A DNA stretch of 8,580 bases from Hyphomicrobiales bacterium. Its GTDB lineage: Bacteria > Pseudomonadota > Alphaproteobacteria > Rhizobiales > Beijerinckiaceae. Shown here piece after piece: positions 5,049 to 8,580 of this stretch (its first letter is position 1; each line of letters starts with the position of its first letter). Made by a program: the position numbers and the translations under genes. Location of the stretch: assembly GCA_028290125.1 (NCBI GenBank), contig JAQGKM010000172.1:1-8580 (forward strand), given 5' to 3'. The notes under the pieces were generated by a model. That model saw nothing but the letters and a program-made list of their open reading frames with translations. It had not been told where the DNA came from and made no database searches.

Positions 5049-7088
5049 GTGCCGCAAAACCCCTTTTTCGAGACCTGGACCACGCCCTTCGGGATGCCGC
5101 CATTCGACCGCATCGAGACGGCGCACTTCATGCCGGCTTTCGAGCGCACCATCGCCATGCACCGCGCCGAGATCGACGCCCTGCGCGACGACCCCGCGCC
5201 CGCCACCTTCGCCAACACGATCGAGGCGCTTGAGCGCGCCGGCATGGACCTGCTGCAGGTCAACATGGTGTTCCGCAATCTCGCCGGCACGGAAAGCGAC
5301 GAGGCGCTCCGCCAGGTCGAGCGCGAAATCTCGCCGATCCTCGCCCGTCACCGCAGCGCGATCTACCTCGACGCCCGCGTGCTCGCGCGCATCGAAGCCG
5401 TGATGAACGGGCCCGAATGGGCAGGCCTCTCGGCCGAGCAGAAGCGCGTCACGGAACGCATCCACAAAGGCTTCGTGCGCGCCGGCGCGCGACTGACCGA
5501 TGCGGAAAGCGCGCGGATGACCGAAATCACCGCGCGGCTGGCGACGCTCGGCACGCAGTTCGCGCAGAACGTCCTGAAGGACGAAGCCGACTACGTGCTG
5601 TGGCTCGAATCGGACGCCGATCTCGCCGGCCTGCCGGAAGACTTCTGCGAAAGCGCCGCAGCTCTTGCGGCGACGCGCGGCAAGCCCGGGTCACACGCCG
5701 TGTCGCTGTCGCGCGGAAATGTCGAAGCCTTCCTCACCCACTCGACCCGCGCAGACCTGCGCGAGACGCTGCTCAATGCTTTCCTCGCACGCGGCGAGAA
5801 CGGCGGCGCGAGCGACAATCGCGCCATCATCTCCGAAACCGTCGCGCTGCGCGACGAGCGCGCGCGCCTGCTCGGCTACGAGTCCTACGCGCATTTCAAG
5901 CTCGACGACACGATGGCTGAGACGCCCGACGCTGTGCGCGGCCTGCTCGACCGCGTTTGGGAACCGGCCCGCGCAGCGGCGCGCCGTGAACGCGACCGCC
6001 TGTCCGACATGGCGAAACAGGAAGGCCAGAACGGCGCAATCGCCAAGGCGGACTGGCGCCATTATGCGGAGAAGATCCGCCGTGCGGACTACGCCATCGA
6101 CGACGCGGAACTGCGCCCCTACTTCCCGCTGTCGCGCATGATCGACGCGGCATTCCACGTCGCCGGAAAGCTGTTCGGCCTGACGTTCGAAGAACGCAAG
6201 GACCTGCCACTCTATTCGCCCGACGTGCGCGCCTATGACGTAAAGGACAGCGCCGGCCAGCATGTCGCGCTGTTCCTCGGCGATTATTACGCGCGTCCCT
6301 CCAAGCGCAGCGGCGCGTGGATGTCGGCCTTTCGTGTGCAGCAGAACATGGACGGCGTGGTGCGCCCGATCATCATCAACGTGCTCAACATCGCCAAGCC
6401 CGCTGGCGGCGAAGAGGCTCTGCTCAGCATCGACGAGGCACGCACCCTTTTCCATGAATTCGGCCACGCGCTGCACGGCATGTTGTCGAACGTGACCTAT
6501 CCGGCGCTGTCGGGCACATCCGTCTCGACGGACTTCGTCGAGCTGCCCTCGCAGCTCTATGAGCACTGGCTGCTGCAGCCGCAGGTGCTGCGGCTCTATG
6601 CGCGCCACGTCGAAACCGGCGAGCCGATCCCGGACGCGCTGATCGCGCGCCTGAAGGCCGCGCGCGGCTTCAACCAGGGTTTTGCGACGGTCGAATATTG
6701 CGCCTCGGCGTTCGTCGATCTCGACCTGCATCTCGAGGCCAAGACCGCAGCCGCCGATCCGCTCGCCTTCGAGCGTGGCGAGCTCGCCAAGATCGGCATG
6801 CCGGACGAGATCGCCATGCGCCACCGCTCGCCCCACTTCACCCATGTCTTCTCGGGCGAGGGCTACGCATCCGGCTATTATTCGTATCTCTGGTCGGAGG
6901 TGCTCGACGCCGACGCCTTCTCGGCCTTCGAGGAAAAGGGCGACATCTTCGATTCCGCAACCGCGAAGAGATTGCACGATTACATCTATGCGGCCGGCAA
7001 TCTGCGCGACCCGAAGGAGGCCTATGTCGCCTTCCGCGGCAAGCTGCCGGGTGTCGAAGCCCTGCTGGAAAAACGCGGCCTCGCCTAG
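5049..7088 (+). CDS. M3-family zinc metallopeptidase (oligopeptidase A / Dcp-like)
   Basis: A 679-residue thimet-oligopeptidase-family (M3) enzyme, expected to be cytosolic and to degrade short peptides. The zinc site is clear: HEFGH at 469-473 and the third ligand Glu498 in FVELPSQ, 29 residues from the first His, as in family structures. The substrate-binding loop is also present (HFTHVFSGEGYASGYYSYLW, Tyr606 to Tyr613). The N-terminus PFFETWTTPFGMPPFDRI is the usual opening of bacterial members, and the C-terminus ends with the normal FRGKLPG...LEKRGLA. There is no signal peptide. The start is taken as GTG 5049; ATG 5025 would add eight residues. The GYYSYLWSEVLDADAF segment resembles peptidyl-dipeptidase Dcp as much as oligopeptidase A, so no symbol is given. 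It appears monocistronic, and its stop overlaps that of the downstream convergent gene in CTAG. Confidence 0.93.
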   Translation: MPQNPFFETWTTPFGMPPFDRIETAHFMPAFERTIAMHRAEIDALRDDPAPATFANTIEALERAGMDLLQVNMVFRNLAGTESDEALRQVEREISPILARHRSAIYLDARVLARIEAVMNGPEWAGLSAEQKRVTERIHKGFVRAGARLTDAESARMTEITARLATLGTQFAQNVLKDEADYVLWLESDADLAGLPEDFCESAAALAATRGKPGSHAVSLSRGNVEAFLTHSTRADLRETLLNAFLARGENGGASDNRAIISETVALRDERARLLGYESYAHFKLDDTMAETPDAVRGLLDRVWEPARAAARRERDRLSDMAKQEGQNGAIAKADWRHYAEKIRRADYAIDDAELRPYFPLSRMIDAAFHVAGKLFGLTFEERKDLPLYSPDVRAYDVKDSAGQHVALFLGDYYARPSKRSGAWMSAFRVQQNMDGVVRPIIINVLNIAKPAGGEEALLSIDEARTLFHEFGHALHGMLSNVTYPALSGTSVSTDFVELPSQLYEHWLLQPQVLRLYARHVETGEPIPDALIARLKAARGFNQGFATVEYCASAFVDLDLHLEAKTAAADPLAFERGELAKIGMPDEIAMRHRSPHFTHVFSGEGYASGYYSYLWSEVLDADAFSAFEEKGDIFDSATAKRLHDYIYAAGNLRDPKEAYVAFRGKLPGVEALLEKRGLA

Positions 7089-7312
7089 TCTTCCGCCAGT
7101 GCGCGCACGAGCAGGCCGGTGACGTAGCCGGCCTGCAGGCAGAACGAGGCGAGCGCCAATTGTCCGATCGCCGACAGCACGCTCGCGTCGACGACGAAGT
7201 TCACGAGCGCGACGCCCGAGAGCGCAAAAAACATCGCAACGACGAACGGAAGCAGCGTCAGCTTGAGCCCGCATGCGAAGCCGATGAAAGCATTGATTCC
7301 GGCGATCAGCAT
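7085..7312 (-). CDS. Small hydrophobic membrane protein, function unknown
   Basis: A 75-residue open frame of strongly membrane-like composition. Hydrophobic stretches near 2-16, 18-40 and 44-70 suggest two or three helices, with the charged residues mostly at the C-terminus (VRALAED). The sequence ASFCLQAGYVTGLL resembles the L-Q-x-G-Y-x-x-G ending that I associate with short uncharacterised membrane proteins of Rhizobiales; I cannot name a family. The start at 7312 has only a weak purine stretch upstream (GGATGAGACCTG). The frame fills the gap between the peptidase and DCC genes exactly, its stop overlaps the peptidase stop in CTAG, and its hydrophobic pattern is not what a shadow frame usually gives, so it is probably a real gene. 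Confidence 0.6.
   Translation of the reverse strand: MLIAGINAFIGFACGLKLTLLPFVVAMFFALSGVALVNFVVDASVLSAIGQLALASFCLQAGYVTGLLVRALAED
7111..7136. repeat. Strong GC-rich hairpin just after the M3 peptidase gene
   Basis: GCAGGCCGG (7111-7119) and CCGGCCTGC (7128-7136) are exact reverse complements around an eight-base loop. The hairpin begins 23 bases after the peptidase stop and lies inside the 3' coding end of the small membrane protein gene. No T-tract follows on the plus strand, so it is not a classical intrinsic terminator. It could still pause transcription or protect the peptidase mRNA end; chance from GC-rich codons (CTG CAG GCC GGC ... GGC CTG C) is also possible. Confidence 0.45.
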
Positions 7313-7324
7313 CAGGTCTCATCC

Positions 7325-7349
7325 GGAGGAATCGATGTCACCAGCTTAA
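7325..7349 (+). other. Ribosome binding site plus four-codon mini-ORF upstream of the DCC gene
   Basis: GGAGGA (7325-7330) is followed by ATG at 7335 and a four-codon frame, Met-Ser-Pro-Ala, ending at TAA 7347-7349. The frame is the same as that of the downstream DCC gene, with a second in-frame stop (TGA 7365-7367) before it. It could be a minimal leader, the remnant of an older longer start, or chance. It is notable because the DCC gene itself has no good ribosome binding site. Confidence 0.25.
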
Positions 7350-7412
7350 GCATTCTCGACGTTGTGAAAAGGCGGAGCGATCTCAAAATGCGTGTCACAC
7401 GTAGACCAAGTC

Positions 7413-7790
7413 ATGACAAACGCTGACCAGAAGACGATCTACTACGACGGCTCGTGCCCGCTGTGCACACTGGAGATCGGGCACTACCGACAACAGAGTG
7501 GTGCGGAAAGTCTTTGTTTCATCGATATTTCTCACGACAAATCAGTCACCGGCCCGGGATTGACGCAAGACGCCGCGATGGCGCGCTTCCACGTGCGCGC
7601 GCGCGACGGCTCTCTGCTGTCGGGCGCCGCAGCTTTTGTTTCCGTGTGGGACGAATTGCCGAAGTGGCGGTGGGCGGCGCGGCTCGCGCGCCTGCCCGGC
7701 GTGTTGCCGCTGCTCGAACTCGGCTACCGCGGCTTCCTTCCGCTGCGCCCCGGGCTCGCCGCGTTGATGCGGCGGCTCGGGCGCAGGTGA
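7413..7790 (+). CDS. DCC-family (DUF393) thiol-disulfide oxidoreductase-like protein
   Basis: A 125-residue protein of the DCC/DUF393 family, named for conserved Asp and two Cys residues. The N-terminus IYYDGSCPLCTLEIGHYR carries the diagnostic YDGxCPLC, with Asp12 and the C15-P-L-C18 redox-type pair. The family adopts a thioredoxin-like fold and is annotated as thiol-disulfide oxidoreductase, but the reaction and partners are mostly untested. The C-terminal half (KWRWAARLARLPGVLPLLELGYRGFLPLRPGL) has the normal hydrophobic and basic pattern. There is no signal peptide. The start is uncertain: ATG 7413 matches the usual family opening but has no clear ribosome binding site; GTG 7392 would add seven residues. 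It is convergent with the second TctC gene, four bases away. Confidence 0.87.
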   Translation: MTNADQKTIYYDGSCPLCTLEIGHYRQQSGAESLCFIDISHDKSVTGPGLTQDAAMARFHVRARDGSLLSGAAAFVSVWDELPKWRWAARLARLPGVLPLLELGYRGFLPLRPGLAALMRRLGRR

Positions 7791-7794
7791 GGTG

Positions 7795-8580
7795 CTATTC
7801 GCCTTCCTTGCCGGCGGCGCCTTGCAGCACCTTCAGGTCGGGCTTGTCGGTCGAGGCCGTGGCAAGTTTGGCGATCAGCGCCGGCGGCGTCGCGTAAACG
7901 TCCTTGAACGCAGCGGCCATTTCGACGCCGCTCATCGGGTTCACTTCCTGATCGGATTTCACCGCTTCGGAAATCAGGTCGGGATCCTTCATCGACTGGT
8001 CGAAGGCCTTGCGCAAGATTTCGACGCGGTCGGCCGGCACGGCCTCGGCGACGAACAGCGGGCGGCCGAGTTCGAACGCAGTGAACTGCACCTTCAGGAT
8101 CTGCTTGGTCTCGGGGTCGTCCGCCAGATCGACGATCAGCGGCACGTCCTTCAAATCCTGATGTTTGCGCAGGCCCATCTGGAACAGCATCTTGTACTTG
8201 CCGCTCTCGATCATCTCCTTGTAGTGCGGCTTGACGCTCGTCCACGAGAAGGTGCCGCGCCCGTCGACCTCGCCGCGCTCCATCGCGAGGTTCATCTCGT
8301 TGCCGCCCGGGAATCCGGCGATGACCTTGAACTTCAGGCCCATGAGGTTGCGCAGCACATACGGGATGACGACGCTCTCGGTGCCGACGCCGGTGCCGGC
8401 GATCACCGTCTCGCGCGTTTTCAGGTCGGCCCAACTCTTCACCCCTGTGCGCGAGTGAACCATCGCGACGCTGGTGTCGGAATTGACGCTGCCGATCCAT
8501 TGCAGCGTGCGCGGATCGAATTTGGCTTTCGACGCCTGGCCGAGCAGCGGCTCGAACGGCACGCCGCGCTGCGGGGCGCC
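7795..8580 (-). CDS. TctC/Bug-family substrate-binding protein, second copy (5' end outside window)
   Basis: The open frame ends at TAG 7797-7795 and runs off the right edge, leaving about 261 C-terminal residues; the signal peptide and first ligand loop lie outside the window. It aligns along its length with the TctC protein at 3882-4904: GTGVGTE, VIAGFPGGNEMNLAMERGEVDG with its last residues, ELGRPLFVAEAVPADR, RKAFDQSMKDP, then VNPMSG. This makes it a TctC/Bug periplasmic binding protein of the same subfamily. It has no cysteine in the region seen, unlike the first copy. The ligand is unknown, and no TctA or TctB gene is visible. The C-terminal tail (about the last 20 residues, TDKPDLKVLQGAAGKEGE) is longer than in the first copy. 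The gap to the DCC stop is only four bases. Confidence 0.9.
   Translation of the reverse strand, partial: GAPQRGVPFEPLLGQASKAKFDPRTLQWIGSVNSDTSVAMVHSRTGVKSWADLKTRETVIAGTGVGTESVVIPYVLRNLMGLKFKVIAGFPGGNEMNLAMERGEVDGRGTFSWTSVKPHYKEMIESGKYKMLFQMGLRKHQDLKDVPLIVDLADDPETKQILKVQFTAFELGRPLFVAEAVPADRVEILRKAFDQSMKDPDLISEAVKSDQEVNPMSGVEMAAAFKDVYATPPALIAKLATASTDKPDLKVLQGAAGKEGE

Noticed and set aside
4905..5465. Long N-terminal extension of the first TctC frame
   Set aside because: It is antisense to the peptidase gene, and the true TctC start at 4904 has both a strong ribosome site and a signal peptide directly after it.
5691..7322. 543-residue open frame antisense to the M3 peptidase
   Set aside because: It has Arg/Ala/His-rich shadow composition with no domain, and mirrors a well-supported zinc peptidase whose GC-rich third codon positions remove stops on the opposite strand.
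1..8580. CRISPR array, tRNA, rRNA, insertion sequence or phage genes
   Set aside because: No regularly spaced direct repeats, cloverleaf sequences, rRNA segments, transposase or integrase motifs were seen on either strand.

Overview
The window is a GC-rich, densely packed chromosomal segment. It looks like an alphaproteobacterium of the Hyphomicrobiales (Rhizobiales), perhaps near Xanthobacteraceae or Nitrobacteraceae. The grounds are the rhizobial-style minCDE operon with a CtrA-type box upstream, a DUF2934 protein (a family common in this order), and two TctC/Bug periplasmic binding proteins without their membrane partners. The taxonomic call is inference from gene families and composition; no rRNA is present. 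No tRNA, rRNA, CRISPR array, insertion sequence or prophage gene was seen, and no gene-free stretch exceeds 300 bases.

Layout from left to right: (1) the 3' end of a DUF2934 gene (+), running in from outside; (2) an isochorismatase-family cysteine hydrolase (-), convergent with it; (3) a 230-base divergent control region with a 9-bp inverted repeat and a perfect TTAA-N7-TTAA box; (4) minC-minD-minE (+), with an intrinsic terminator just after minE; (5) a PAP2 phosphatase and a TctC-type periplasmic binding protein (both -), apparently one translationally coupled unit; (6) an M3-family zinc oligopeptidase (+), divergent from the TctC gene; (7) a 75-residue membrane protein of unknown function (-); (8) a DCC/DUF393 thiol-disulfide-type protein (+); (9) a second TctC paralogue (-), whose 5' end lies outside the window.

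Functionally, minCDE is the division-site selection system: MinC inhibits FtsZ, MinD is the membrane ATPase that recruits it, and MinE drives MinD turnover. The CtrA-like box suggests cell-cycle control of this operon. The other genes are single-gene or two-gene housekeeping and accessory units (hydrolase, peptidase, lipid phosphatase, solute-binding proteins), with no visible shared pathway.

I see no convincing new multi-gene system. The points most worth a second look are the CtrA-type box before minCDE, the perfect inverted repeat beside it, the repeated architecture in which convergent genes share or abut palindromic stop codons (so minE's terminator lies inside PAP2 coding sequence), the TctC-PAP2 start/stop overlap, and the two orphan TctC paralogues.
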